A DNA stretch of 64,000 bases from the NCBI RefSeq assembly GCF_000422845.1, contig NZ_AUGV01000003.1, forward strand, positions 496,001 to 560,000, written 5' to 3'. Source of the stretch: Oceanobacter kriegii DSM 6294 (GTDB lineage: Bacteria; Pseudomonadota; Gammaproteobacteria; Pseudomonadales; Oceanobacteraceae). Shown piece after piece: positions 8,706 through 17,443 of this stretch (within the stretch, counting starts at the first letter, position 1; each line of letters opens with the position of its first letter). The position numbers were made by a program, and so were the translations under genes. The notes beneath the pieces are model-generated. The model saw nothing but the letters and a program-made list of their open reading frames with translations. It was not told where the DNA came from and ran no database searches.

Positions 8706-10823
8706 TCAGTTTTTCAACCGCACGATCTTGTTGACCCCGGCAATGTTACGCAGCTTGCGCATCACCCGGGCAAGGTGCTTACGGCCGGTGATGTTGACCT
8801 TCAGGTTGGTGACGCTGAGGCGGGCATCACGCTCTTCGACATTGATGTTCTCAATGGTGGCATCGGCCATGTTGATGGCAGACGCCAGAGCCACGATCAG
8901 GCCGCGGCGGGTCTCCATGTACACCTTGAGGCTGACGGTGAAGTCGCTGTCGATGTCCTTGTCCCAGCTCAGGGCCACGCATTTTTCCGGATTGCTGCGA
9001 ATATCACCGATGTTACGGCAGGTTTCGGTGTGTACCACGATGCCTTTGCCAGAGCTGACGTGACCAACAATCGGATCGCCAGGAATCGGGCTGCAGCACT
9101 TGGCAAAACTCACCAGCAAGCCTTCGGTACCCTTGATCGACAACGGGGTTTCCGGGGTCGATTCGAGGTTAATGTCGGCGTCACGGGTGGCGGCCAGGAA
9201 GCGGCGGGCAATCAGCGGTGCCATGCGGTTACCGGAGCCGATTTCTTCCAACAGGTCTTCCAGTTCCTTGTTGTTGGTTTCCTTCAGCACCAGGTCGATC
9301 TGTTCCAGAGCGATGTCGTTGAGTGACTTGTCGAACGCCGCCAGGGCCTTGTTCAGCAGCCGCTCACCCAACACCACGGATTCGGAACGACGCTGGCTCT
9401 TGAGGTAGCTGCGAATACCGGAACGGGCTTTGCCGGACACCACAAAATTGAGCCAGGCCGGGTTCGGCTGGGCGTTAGGGGCGGTGACCACCTGTACCGT
9501 CTGGCCGCTGCTGAGCTTGGCGCTGAGCGGCGACAACTGCCGGTCGATACGACAGGCAATGCACTGGTTGCCAATGTCGGTGTGCACGGCGTAGGCAAAG
9601 TCGATGGGCGTTGCCCCGGCGGGCAGCGTCATGATCTTGCCTTTTGGCGTGAACACGTAGATTTCTTCCGGGAACAGGTCGAACTTCACGTGCTCGACAA
9701 ATTCCAGCGGGCTGCCGGCGTTCTTTTGCAGTTCCAGCAGGTTTTGCACCCATTGGCGGGCACGCTGGGAACCACTGGCCTGATCGCTTTCCGACTTGTA
9801 CAGCCAGTGGGCGGCAATGCCGTAGTTGGCCATGGCGTCCATTTCTTCGGTACGAATCTGGATTTCAATTGGCACTTCACCAGCATTGAACAGGGTAGTG
9901 TGCAACGACTGATAGCCATTTGCCTTGGGAATGGCGATGTAATCCTTGAAGCGGCCGGGCAGCGGTTTGAAGAGGCTGTGGACCATACCAAGGATGCGGT
10001 AACAGCTGTCCACTTCATCGGTGATGATGCGGAAACCGTACACATCCATGATTTCGTCGATGTCCTTTTTCTTGGACTTCGCCATCTTCGAATAGATGCT
10101 GAACAGGTGCTTTTCGCGTCCTACCACTCGGGCCGAAATATTGGCTTCGCTAAGGCGATTGCGAATGGTGTTGGCGATGTTGCTGATGATTTCAGCGTGG
10201 CTGCCACGATGCTTTTTCACCGCTTTGCGAATCAGGTCGGAACGCATCGGGTGCATGGCTTCAAAGCAGAGATCTTCCATCTCTACCCGAATGCTGTTCA
10301 GGCCCAGGCGGTGGGCAATCGGGGCATAGATATCCAGGGTTTCGCGAGCAATGCGACGACGCTTTTCAGGCCGCAAGGAGCCCAGCGTGCGCATGTTGTG
10401 CAGACGGTCAGCCAGCTTCACCAGAATCACACGGATGTCCCGTGCCATGGCCATTGCCATTTTCTGGAAGTTTTCGGCTTGTTGCTGCTCTTTGTCTTCG
10501 AAATGGATATGGGTCAGCTTGGAGACGCCATCTACCAGGTAGCTGACGGTTTCACCAAACTGTTGATCCAGTGCGGAACGCGGAATCCCGGTATCTTCAA
10601 TCACGTCGTGCAGCATGGCTGCCATCAGCGAGTGATGGTCCAGATGCATGTCGGCCAGAATGCTGGCAACGGCTAACGGATGGATGATGTAAGGTTCACC
10701 ACTACGCCGACGTTGTCCGTCGTGGGCTTGTTCGGCGTAGTAGTAGGCCCGGCGCACCTGCTGGATTTGCTGGCGGCTCAGGTAATGGGAAAGGCGCTCG
10801 GACAGGGCATCAAGAGTGGGCAT
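8706..10823 (-). CDS. spoT: Bifunctional (p)ppGpp synthetase/hydrolase SpoT
   Basis: Controls the stringent-response alarmone by both making and degrading (p)ppGpp. The 705-residue length is normal. Domains in order: an HD hydrolase (residues 20-200, with the intact MLHDVIEDT motif and HNMRTLGSL); a synthetase domain (about 230-340) carrying RFKDYIA, the RxKD-type signature of bifunctional enzymes, and NGYQSLHTT; a TGS domain (VFTPKGKIMTLPAGATPIDFAY); and a C-terminal ACT domain. It lies 34 bp downstream of rpoZ, the usual rpoZ-spoT operon. In related genomes gmk precedes rpoZ directly; here an 8.6-kb block intervenes. Confidence 0.97.
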   Translation of the reverse strand: MPTLDALSERLSHYLSRQQIQQVRRAYYYAEQAHDGQRRRSGEPYIIHPLAVASILADMHLDHHSLMAAMLHDVIEDTGIPRSALDQQFGETVSYLVDGVSKLTHIHFEDKEQQQAENFQKMAMAMARDIRVILVKLADRLHNMRTLGSLRPEKRRRIARETLDIYAPIAHRLGLNSIRVEMEDLCFEAMHPMRSDLIRKAVKKHRGSHAEIISNIANTIRNRLSEANISARVVGREKHLFSIYSKMAKSKKKDIDEIMDVYGFRIITDEVDSCYRILGMVHSLFKPLPGRFKDYIAIPKANGYQSLHTTLFNAGEVPIEIQIRTEEMDAMANYGIAAHWLYKSESDQASGSQRARQWVQNLLELQKNAGSPLEFVEHVKFDLFPEEIYVFTPKGKIMTLPAGATPIDFAYAVHTDIGNQCIACRIDRQLSPLSAKLSSGQTVQVVTAPNAQPNPAWLNFVVSGKARSGIRSYLKSQRRSESVVLGERLLNKALAAFDKSLNDIALEQIDLVLKETNNKELEDLLEEIGSGNRMAPLIARRFLAATRDADINLESTPETPLSIKGTEGLLVSFAKCCSPIPGDPIVGHVSSGKGIVVHTETCRNIGDIRSNPEKCVALSWDKDIDSDFTVSLKVYMETRRGLIVALASAINMADATIENINVEERDARLSVTNLKVNITGRKHLARVMRKLRNIAGVNKIVRLKN

Positions 10824-10857
10824 TCAGATCTCCGGCGATTGATGCGCTGTCTTTGGA

Positions 10858-11091
10858 TCAGTATTCGTCAGCTTGTGCAGCTGCTTCTTCCTGTGCGGCA
10901 ACAGACGCTGGGGTTACCAGGCCCTCAGCAATTTCGCGCAGCGCCAGAACGGTTGGCTTGTCGTTTTCTTCTGCAACCAGCGGCTCAGAACCCTCAACGG
11001 CGATCTGGCGGGCACGCTTGGTAGCCAACATGACCAGTTCAAAGCGGTTATCAACGTTAGTCAGGCAATCTTCAACAGTTACGCGGGCCAT
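10858..11091 (-). CDS. rpoZ: RNA polymerase omega subunit RpoZ
   Basis: Small subunit that helps fold and assemble the beta' subunit of RNA polymerase. The 77-residue protein begins [20 protein letters not shown] and contains the ATKRARQI helix, both diagnostic. The C-terminus is Ala/Glu-rich. It is the first gene of the rpoZ-spoT operon, with its promoter in the 449-bp spacer upstream. Confidence 0.97.
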   Translation of the reverse strand: MARVTVEDCLTNVDNRFELVMLATKRARQIAVEGSEPLVAEENDKPTVLALREIAEGLVTPASVAAQEEAAAQADEY

Positions 11092-11540
11092 AGGGTTTCC
11101 GTCATGGTTTTAAATCGATAGGACCGAACATTGTAGCTGAATTTTTGAACGATGGAAGGGGCTTGTGATGCCAATTGGTCATTAGCAGCCAGCTGGCGGG
11201 GCATCTCGACCGCCGTCTGCTCCGGGCGCTAGGGGTCTTGTTGAAAAGCAGTGGAGAGTCCCAGGGTGAATAGCACAGGAGTAGCGGCCAGCGGCGCTAA
11301 CTGACACTTTCTGTCAGCGCGCGGCTATTGGCGGGATTTGCCTTGCCAACCGGATCACAGAACCAGTGTTTTTTGTTAGCAAAGCTTCATGGAGTGTCGG
11401 GTAATGTAAGGCAGTTTTCGGGTGGTCAGGCGCAGTGCCCCAATCCCGGTCGCAATGGCGACGGCGGATACCGATAACGAATACCAAAAACGACTACCCA
11501 AAAAACACTGATACACCGTGACCCTATTGAGGAAACCTTG
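11092..11540. other. Intergenic region between rpoZ and the cytochrome-like lipoprotein gene
   Basis: This 449-bp divergent spacer must carry promoters for rpoZ and for the forward redox block. A hairpin CTGACA (11301-11306) / TGTCAG (11312-11317) lies in it with no T-run, so it could be an operator or mRNA structure. A GAGGA ribosome binding site at 11529-11533 fits the ATG at 11541. I see no gene here. Confidence 0.5.
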
Positions 11541-14066
11541 ATGAGATCCCTTGTTGATCACCAGTGGCCGAGCGGGTGGCGCCTGGCGGGAGTCCGGCAG
11601 CGTTATGCCCGCTTGCTGACCCCGGCGGCGTGGCGACGGCCGTTTACTGGTCAAACCCAAACCCAAACCCAAACCCAAACCCAAGCCGACACTCATAGCC
11701 TGGCACGGAGTGCCGGTGACGCTATTGGCCGGGCGTTGCGCACGCTGTTGGCATTGTCGGCGTTGGGTTTGCTGTCTGGCTGTATGGACGATGGTTACGA
11801 CGGCAGCGTCACGGAATCCGGTGATGCTGCGGTGGTGGTCAACGAACAGGGCCGTGCTATTTACCAAAGCAGCTGCGCTTCCTGTCATGGTCTGGAAGGC
11901 AATGGCACATCGGTCGGGTCATCGCTGGTGGCCTGTGCAACCTGCTCATCCGTTGACGTTTTGGCCGATGAGATCAGCCGCACCATGCCGGTGGCCAATG
12001 TATCTTCCTGTGTGGGCGACTGCGCCAGTAACGTCGCCGAGTACATTATGCAGGCCTTTAATGGTGGCAGCGCAACGGTCTCAGCGCTGTCGATTGAAGG
12101 TGTTACGGCCGAGCCGTACAGCGCCACCTTGCGACGCGCTACCTTGTTGATGTTGGGTCGTTTACCCAGCCAGAGCGAGCTGAACCGGGTGCGTCTGGAA
12201 GGTGAAGACGGGCTGTCGGCGGTGCTGGATGAGGTGATGAACGAAGACGCCTTTTACGAATACCTGATGACGGTCTTCAACGAGCAGTTCCTGACCGACA
12301 AGTACCTGTCGTCCAACCTGACCCAGGGTGGCATTAACCTGCTCGATGCCGACGATTTCCCCAATCGCAAGTGGTACAACGACCAGTATCCGAACGATGA
12401 GCAAAGCAGTCTGCGCAGCTGTCTGCGAACCGAAGCCAACGATGCCGTTGCCCGCGAGCCGCTTGAACTGGTGCGTTACGCGGCCATGACCGAGCAGCCC
12501 CATACGCTGTTTGTGACCGCCGACTACATGATGGTTAACTGGTACAGCCAACAGGTATACGACGCCGAATTGGTCGACGGTGCGGCCAGCTTCCGCCAGC
12601 TGGACGAGCCAGTCTGTGCCGAAGTGGAGGCCTATGAAGAAGACGGTGTGCTGGTGCCGGCCAGCGGTGAGCGTATTTATTACGACCCAACCGACTTCAA
12701 GCCAGCGCGTATTACTCACGACACCGAATACGCCATTGGCGGTTATCCACACGCCGGGGTACTGACGTCACCGATGTTCCTGAATCGCTACCCGACAACC
12801 TACACCAACCGCAACCGTCACCGGTCGCGGATCTTTTACGACTATTTCCTCGATATCGATATTCTGGCCATCGAAGGTGATCGCCCGGAAGACGGGGTTG
12901 GCAGCGGCATTGCCAATCCGACCCTGCTGGACCCGGCCTGTTACGGCTGCCATCAGGTGATGGACCCGGTGGCCTCGGCGTTTCAGCACTGGACCGACAA
13001 CGGCCGTTATATCGTCACCGGGCCGTCATCGCGCAACAGCTGGGACAGTTCTGACATCGAAGCGCCGGGGTTTAATGGAAAAACGATGCCGATTTCCGGT
13101 TCCGGTGGCTATTTCCGCAACATGCTGCAATGGCTGGGGCAAGAAACCGCCGCCGACCCCAACTTTGCCTGGGCGACGGTACGCACCCTCTATCAGGGCA
13201 TGATGGCCACCCACCTGCTGGCCGCACCCGGCAGCGAGGGCAGTGACGCAGACCTGAAGGCGTACAACGACCAGCGTAAGGTGATCAACACCATCGCCAC
13301 CAACATGGTGAACGACGGCTGGCGCATCAAGACCGCGGTGAAGGGCATTCTGATGTCGCCGTATTTCCGCGCCGCCGCTGTTGACCAAAGCATTCACGCC
13401 ACCAGCAGCCAGTTTGGTGCCAGTCGTTTCCTCAGTCCGGAGCAAATGCAGAACAAGCTCAACGCCGTGATTGGCTTTGGCTGGGATGAATTCCGTTACG
13501 AGAGCAACCGCATCATGTACGGCGGCATGGACTCCGACAGCATCGTGGAAATGATCCGTGAGCCGAGCGGCCTGATGATTGCCATTCAGGACCGTATGGC
13601 CTCTGAAATGGCCTGTCGGGCAGTGGCCTACGACTTTACCAAGGCCGTTTCCGAGCGGGTGCTGTTCCCCGATGTGGCGGTCGATACCATGCCGCAGGAC
13701 ATGGACGGCAATGCCATCGATTCTTCAGCCCAGCGCATTCGTGAAAACATCGCCTACCTGTTCTGGACCTTCTTTGGTGAAGAGGTCAGCGCAGACCATG
13801 CTGAAGTGGAAGCGGCCTATCAGCTGTTCGAAGCCACCTGGCTGCAGGGCCGGGCCTTGCTTGCAAGCGATGAGCAAATGGAGCCGTCGATGGGTAACTG
13901 GCTGGAGTGGGAATGCCGCGCCCGGTGGCAGCGCAACGCCGAAGGGCGCAGCGATGGCAATCTGCCCGAGGAGCAACGGATTGACGATGATCCGGATTAC
14001 GTCATCCGTGCCTGGATTGCCGTGATTACCTACCTGATGACCGACTACCGCTTCGTCTACGAATAA
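11541..14066 (+). CDS. Di-haem c-type DUF1592/DUF1588-like lipoprotein
   Basis: Large (841-residue) exported protein. A hydrophobic segment ending in the lipobox LLSGC (Cys81) predicts a lipoprotein. A CASCH haem c motif lies at residues 112-116 and a second, CYGCH, at 467-471. The rest resembles the planctomycete-type cytochrome family DUF1592/DUF1588 (LRRATLLMLGRLPSQSEL; SPMFLNRYPTTYTNRNRHRSRI). About 65 residues, including a Gln-Thr repeat, precede the signal core, which is unusually long; translation may really begin further in, for example at a TTG just before RTLLALSALG. It starts the forward block and is followed after 11 bp by the DUF1501 gene, the usual partner of this family. Substrate unknown. 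Confidence 0.75.
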   Translation: MRSLVDHQWPSGWRLAGVRQRYARLLTPAAWRRPFTGQTQTQTQTQTQADTHSLARSAGDAIGRALRTLLALSALGLLSGCMDDGYDGSVTESGDAAVVVNEQGRAIYQSSCASCHGLEGNGTSVGSSLVACATCSSVDVLADEISRTMPVANVSSCVGDCASNVAEYIMQAFNGGSATVSALSIEGVTAEPYSATLRRATLLMLGRLPSQSELNRVRLEGEDGLSAVLDEVMNEDAFYEYLMTVFNEQFLTDKYLSSNLTQGGINLLDADDFPNRKWYNDQYPNDEQSSLRSCLRTEANDAVAREPLELVRYAAMTEQPHTLFVTADYMMVNWYSQQVYDAELVDGAASFRQLDEPVCAEVEAYEEDGVLVPASGERIYYDPTDFKPARITHDTEYAIGGYPHAGVLTSPMFLNRYPTTYTNRNRHRSRIFYDYFLDIDILAIEGDRPEDGVGSGIANPTLLDPACYGCHQVMDPVASAFQHWTDNGRYIVTGPSSRNSWDSSDIEAPGFNGKTMPISGSGGYFRNMLQWLGQETAADPNFAWATVRTLYQGMMATHLLAAPGSEGSDADLKAYNDQRKVINTIATNMVNDGWRIKTAVKGILMSPYFRAAAVDQSIHATSSQFGASRFLSPEQMQNKLNAVIGFGWDEFRYESNRIMYGGMDSDSIVEMIREPSGLMIAIQDRMASEMACRAVAYDFTKAVSERVLFPDVAVDTMPQDMDGNAIDSSAQRIRENIAYLFWTFFGEEVSADHAEVEAAYQLFEATWLQGRALLASDEQMEPSMGNWLEWECRARWQRNAEGRSDGNLPEEQRIDDDPDYVIRAWIAVITYLMTDYRFVYE
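11652..11684 (+). repeat. Hexanucleotide repeat near the N-terminus of the cytochrome gene
   Basis: Five perfect copies of CAAACC plus a partial one encode a Gln-Thr run upstream of the signal peptide. Changes in copy number would keep the reading frame. Confidence 0.9.
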
Positions 14067-14077
14067 GGAGGCCAGAC

Positions 14078-15430
14078 ATGAAACGACGCAATTTTCTGCA
14101 AATGATGGCCGCCACCGGTCTTTTGGCGACGCCGTTTGCGGCATCCCGTGTGCACGCTGCCAGCGTGCCGCAATTCATCGTTGCCGTGAACGCCAGCGGC
14201 GGCTGGGACCCAACCAGCCTGTGCGATCCCAAAGGGCTGAACGGTTTGTACAGCGAGAACAGCGACCGCTACGAAGGCTCGACCAACTCCGTGGCGCTGG
14301 ACGGCAGCAAGCGTTTTAACCAGATTCAATGGAGCGCCATTCCGGAAGGGGTATCAAACGACGTGGAGGTGCGGGCGCGGATCGAAAGCCAGTTCGACAC
14401 CTTTTTCACCCAATACGGCAACCAGCTGACGGTGATCAACGGCATCGATACCGAAACCAACAACCACGACACCGGCTCGCGGGTGGTGTGGTCCGGCAAC
14501 GAAGAAACCGGTTATCCCAACATTGCGGCGCTGTACGCGGCGGCGGTTGCACCGACCTTGCCGCTGGCGTTCATCAGCAATGGAGGTTACGACTTCACCG
14601 ACTCACTGGTGGCGCGGGCGCGGGCCAGCAATGCCGATTTCATTGCCCAGCTGGCCGACCCGAACCTGTATTACGACCAGCGCGGTTTTATCTATCGCAG
14701 CGCCGATGCGTCGGTTGATTTGTACGATCCGGTGATCGCTGCGCGTAACGCCCGTTTGCAGCGTCAGCTGGACAATGCCGAGCTGCTGCAACGTCGTCAG
14801 CAATTGCAGGCGCTGGCCAACATCCGGGGGGCCGATAACAACCTGGCCCTGATGGTGCCAACGCTGGAAAGCATTCAGGCCAACGTCAGTCGTGACCTGA
14901 ACTGGAACAGCAACCGCGCCAATGACCTGAAAAGCCAGGCCGAAGTGGTGGCGGCGGCGTTTGCGTCCAACCTCTGTGCTGGCGCAACGCTGAACTACGG
15001 CGGTTTTGACACCCACGGCAATCACGACGCCAGCGCTTATCCTCGGTTGGGCGACCTGCTGGAAGGGGTACACTTTCTGGTGCAGGCGCTGACCTATGCG
15101 GGCGTGGCCGACCGAACCACCATCGTGATTGGCTCTGACTTTGGCCGCACGCCATACTACAACTCCGGCAATGGCAAGGATCACTGGCCAGTAACCAGTA
15201 TGATGGTGCTGCACCCTCAAGCCACTGGCGGTCGGGTGTTTGGTGCCAGTGGGCCAGGCTTTGAAGCGCAGTCGATCAATACCGAAACCGGCCTGATCGA
15301 CAGCGCCAATGGCCAGCGGTTGACGCCAGCCCATGTGAATGCCTCGCTGCGTGCCTTGCTGGGAATCGACAACAGTGCGGTGGTGCAATCCTATTCCCTG
15401 GGTTCCAATCCGTTCCGGATATTTGCCTGA
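14078..15430 (+). CDS. DUF1501 family protein, Tat-exported
   Basis: A 450-residue protein with a twin-arginine signal (MKRRNFLQMMAATGLLATP... ending around VHA at residue 28) and the DUF1501 fold, an alkaline-phosphatase/sulfatase-like superfamily. Recognisable blocks are VNASGGWDPTSLCD, NGIDTETNNHDTGSRVVWSG, NYGGFDTHGNHDASAYPRLGDL and IVIGSDFGRTPYYN. DUF1501 genes are commonly paired with DUF1592/DUF1549-type cytochrome genes, as here. An AAGGAGG ribosome binding site precedes the ATG. The reaction is unknown; the Tat signal suggests it folds, possibly with a cofactor, before export. Confidence 0.8.
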   Translation: MKRRNFLQMMAATGLLATPFAASRVHAASVPQFIVAVNASGGWDPTSLCDPKGLNGLYSENSDRYEGSTNSVALDGSKRFNQIQWSAIPEGVSNDVEVRARIESQFDTFFTQYGNQLTVINGIDTETNNHDTGSRVVWSGNEETGYPNIAALYAAAVAPTLPLAFISNGGYDFTDSLVARARASNADFIAQLADPNLYYDQRGFIYRSADASVDLYDPVIAARNARLQRQLDNAELLQRRQQLQALANIRGADNNLALMVPTLESIQANVSRDLNWNSNRANDLKSQAEVVAAAFASNLCAGATLNYGGFDTHGNHDASAYPRLGDLLEGVHFLVQALTYAGVADRTTIVIGSDFGRTPYYNSGNGKDHWPVTSMMVLHPQATGGRVFGASGPGFEAQSINTETGLIDSANGQRLTPAHVNASLRALLGIDNSAVVQSYSLGSNPFRIFA

Positions 15431-15446
15431 TCATCGGAGTTTTCGA

Positions 15447-16019
15447 ATGCGTATCAAATTATCAACATTGTGTGCTGGTGCTGCCACGGCGGCCCGTCAG
15501 GCGCAGGGTATGGTGAAAAAACCGGCTTTGACGTTAATGGCGGTGGTGGCAATGGGACTGCTTCCTGCCAGTGCGATGGCCGTCAGTGCCGGTGATCCGG
15601 CACCGGACTTCCGTTTACCTGTTCTGGGAACTAAAGCTGAACAATCCCTGCAGGATCACCGTGGTCAGGTGGTGTATCTGGATTTCTGGGCATCCTGGTG
15701 TGCGCCGTGCCGCAAGTCGATGCCGTTTATGGAAGCCCTGCATCAGGAGCTAGCGTCAGAGGGCTTGCGGATTCTGGCGGTCAATCTCGACGACGAACAA
15801 GCCCCGGCTCTGAAGTTTGTTGAACGTTACGGCGTCACCTACACCAATCTGTTCGATGGCATGGCGACCCTGCCAGAGAAGTACAAGGTCATGGGCATGC
15901 CAACGGCGGTCCTGATTGACCGCAAAGGCGTGGTGCGTTGGGTGCATGCAGGCTTCAGCAGCAAGGACGAGGCTGAGATTCGTCAGCAAATTGAAGCGGT
16001 ATTGGCGGACCCGTCATGA
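15447..16019 (+). CDS. TlpA-family periplasmic thioredoxin-like protein
   Basis: Thiol-disulfide oxidoreductase of the TlpA/ResA type. The active site FWASWCAPCRKSMPF carries the CxxC pair, and a cis-proline region (MGMPTAVLID) is present. I chose the ATG at 15447 because CGGAG lies 8 bp upstream. This gives a long N-terminus, and the ATG at 15510 would give a textbook signal peptide (MVKKPALTLMAVVAMGLLPASAMA), so the start is uncertain. It overlaps the next gene by 4 bp. In this block it may keep Cys residues of the DUF4266 lipoprotein or the haem-binding cysteines reduced. Confidence 0.85.
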   Translation: MRIKLSTLCAGAATAARQAQGMVKKPALTLMAVVAMGLLPASAMAVSAGDPAPDFRLPVLGTKAEQSLQDHRGQVVYLDFWASWCAPCRKSMPFMEALHQELASEGLRILAVNLDDEQAPALKFVERYGVTYTNLFDGMATLPEKYKVMGMPTAVLIDRKGVVRWVHAGFSSKDEAEIRQQIEAVLADPS

Positions 16020-16246
16020 ACAAGGGAATCACTCGTGTTGCTGCCGGGCTACTGTGCGGCAGTCTGTTGCTGGCATCGGGGTGTGCCCAGGTGGCCCCCT
16101 GGCAGCGAGGCCATTTGGGCTCTGACGTCATGAGCTGGGACAGCAATGCCCTCAAGCGCAGCCTCGATGATCATATTCACAGCAGCAAGGAAGCCAGCTC
16201 GGGCGGTTTTGGGGCCGCTGGTGGTGGTTGCGGGTGCAACGGATGA
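16016..16246 (+). CDS. DUF4266 Cys/Gly-rich mini-lipoprotein
   Basis: A 76-residue exported lipoprotein. The signal peptide ends with lipobox LLASGC at about residue 23, followed by the family pattern (VAPWQRGHLG, a central aspartate/histidine helix DDHIHSSKEASSGG). The extreme C-terminus is GGGCGCNG, very rich in Gly with two Cys. Start and stop overlap with both neighbours (ATGA junctions), so translation is coupled to TlpA and DUF3570. Function is unknown. The conserved C-terminal tail looks like a site for metal binding, disulfide chemistry or covalent modification. Confidence 0.8.
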   Translation: MNKGITRVAAGLLCGSLLLASGCAQVAPWQRGHLGSDVMSWDSNALKRSLDDHIHSSKEASSGGFGAAGGGCGCNG

Positions 16247-17436
16247 GTCAGCAACAGAAGCCGTTAACCGCCTTTGCGGTGTTGTCGGCAGCGGCCGCCA
16301 GTATGGCGTTGCCGGTGGCGGATGCACAGGCAGAAGCGCGTCCCGACGAACGCGTCATCAGTTACCGCAACAGCCAGTATCAGGAAGACGATGCCCCGGC
16401 CTCGCGGACCTTCAACGGTGTTACCGACCGCTATAGCGTCAATGTGCACCAACTGGGGTTCGATACGCCGATTGCCGACGACTGGTACCTGACCTCTGAG
16501 CTGCAATACGAAACCATGTCCGGTGCATCACCGATGCAGACCTACGAAAACAGCGACGGCCAAAGCGTGCTGGTGATGAGCGGTGCCAGCATCGACGACA
16601 CCCGCATCGACCTGAAGCTGGCGCCTACCCGCTATTTCGAGCAGGGCACCGTGGGTGGCTCGGTGGCGATTTCCAGCGAAAACGACTATCAGTCGTTAGC
16701 AGCCGGGGTGAATGGCTCGTTGGCTCTGTTTAACGACATGGCGACCTTGCAGGGCGGCGTGAGCCTGGCTCATGACACCCTGTCGCCAACTGATCCGGAG
16801 TTATCCACAGCCCGTCAGCAGGCCGATGGCGCAACCAAAACCACGGTGTCGCTGTTTCAGGGCGTATCGCTGGTGCTGAACAAGGATTCGGCGCTGAATC
16901 TGGGGTTGGTTGCTACCCACAGCAGTGGTTATCTGTCCGACCCCTACAAAACCGACGATCGCCGCCCCGACAGCCGCGCCATGCTGGCATTGAGCAGTCG
17001 CTACCGCCACTACCTCCGCTGGGGGCCAGGGCAAGAAAACGGCTGGCATCTGGATGCCCGCTGGTATCAGGACGACTGGTCCGTGCGTTCGCAGACTCTC
17101 ACCACCCGGCTGGTGAGCCGCTGGACAGGGGTTCACTGGCGCTTTGAGCTGACACCGATGCTGCGTTACTACCGCCAGAGTCAGGCGGCGTTTTATGGCC
17201 TTGAACAAACGCCGGATGCCAATAACCCGCACAGCTCGGATGCCCGTTTGTCGACCTATGGTGCCTTGGCGCTGGGGCTCAGTTCCGAGTTGGGCTGGAA
17301 GGCCTGGTCGCTGTCGCTGGACTACCAAACCTACGATGCCTCGGAAGGTCTGGCGCTGGTGGGAGATACTGACAAGGAAACTCCGGGGCTGGTGGACTAT
17401 CAGCTGTTCAGTCTGGGAGTGTCTTATCAGTACTGA
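16243..17436 (+). CDS. DUF3570 outer-membrane beta-barrel protein
   Basis: About 397 residues from the ATG at 16243, which overlaps the DUF4266 stop codon. The N-terminal signal (LTAFAVLSAAAASMALPVADAQA) is followed by alternating aromatic/polar strands typical of an outer-membrane barrel (VNVHQLGFDTPIADDWYLTSELQYE), ending in SLGVSYQY with a C-terminal aromatic residue as in barrel proteins. It matches DUF3570, usually found beside DUF4266, TlpA and ApbE. Role unknown; a porin or scaffold for the exported partner is an inference. Confidence 0.75.
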   Translation: MSQQQKPLTAFAVLSAAAASMALPVADAQAEARPDERVISYRNSQYQEDDAPASRTFNGVTDRYSVNVHQLGFDTPIADDWYLTSELQYETMSGASPMQTYENSDGQSVLVMSGASIDDTRIDLKLAPTRYFEQGTVGGSVAISSENDYQSLAAGVNGSLALFNDMATLQGGVSLAHDTLSPTDPELSTARQQADGATKTTVSLFQGVSLVLNKDSALNLGLVATHSSGYLSDPYKTDDRRPDSRAMLALSSRYRHYLRWGPGQENGWHLDARWYQDDWSVRSQTLTTRLVSRWTGVHWRFELTPMLRYYRQSQAAFYGLEQTPDANNPHSSDARLSTYGALALGLSSELGWKAWSLSLDYQTYDASEGLALVGDTDKETPGLVDYQLFSLGVSYQY

Positions 17437-17443
17437 TGCCGCA

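Noticed and set aside
9582-10676. Long forward open frame (364 codons) opposite spoT
   Set aside because: Antisense shadow of a GC-rich gene; the spoT product is unambiguous and the shadow has no recognisable motif.
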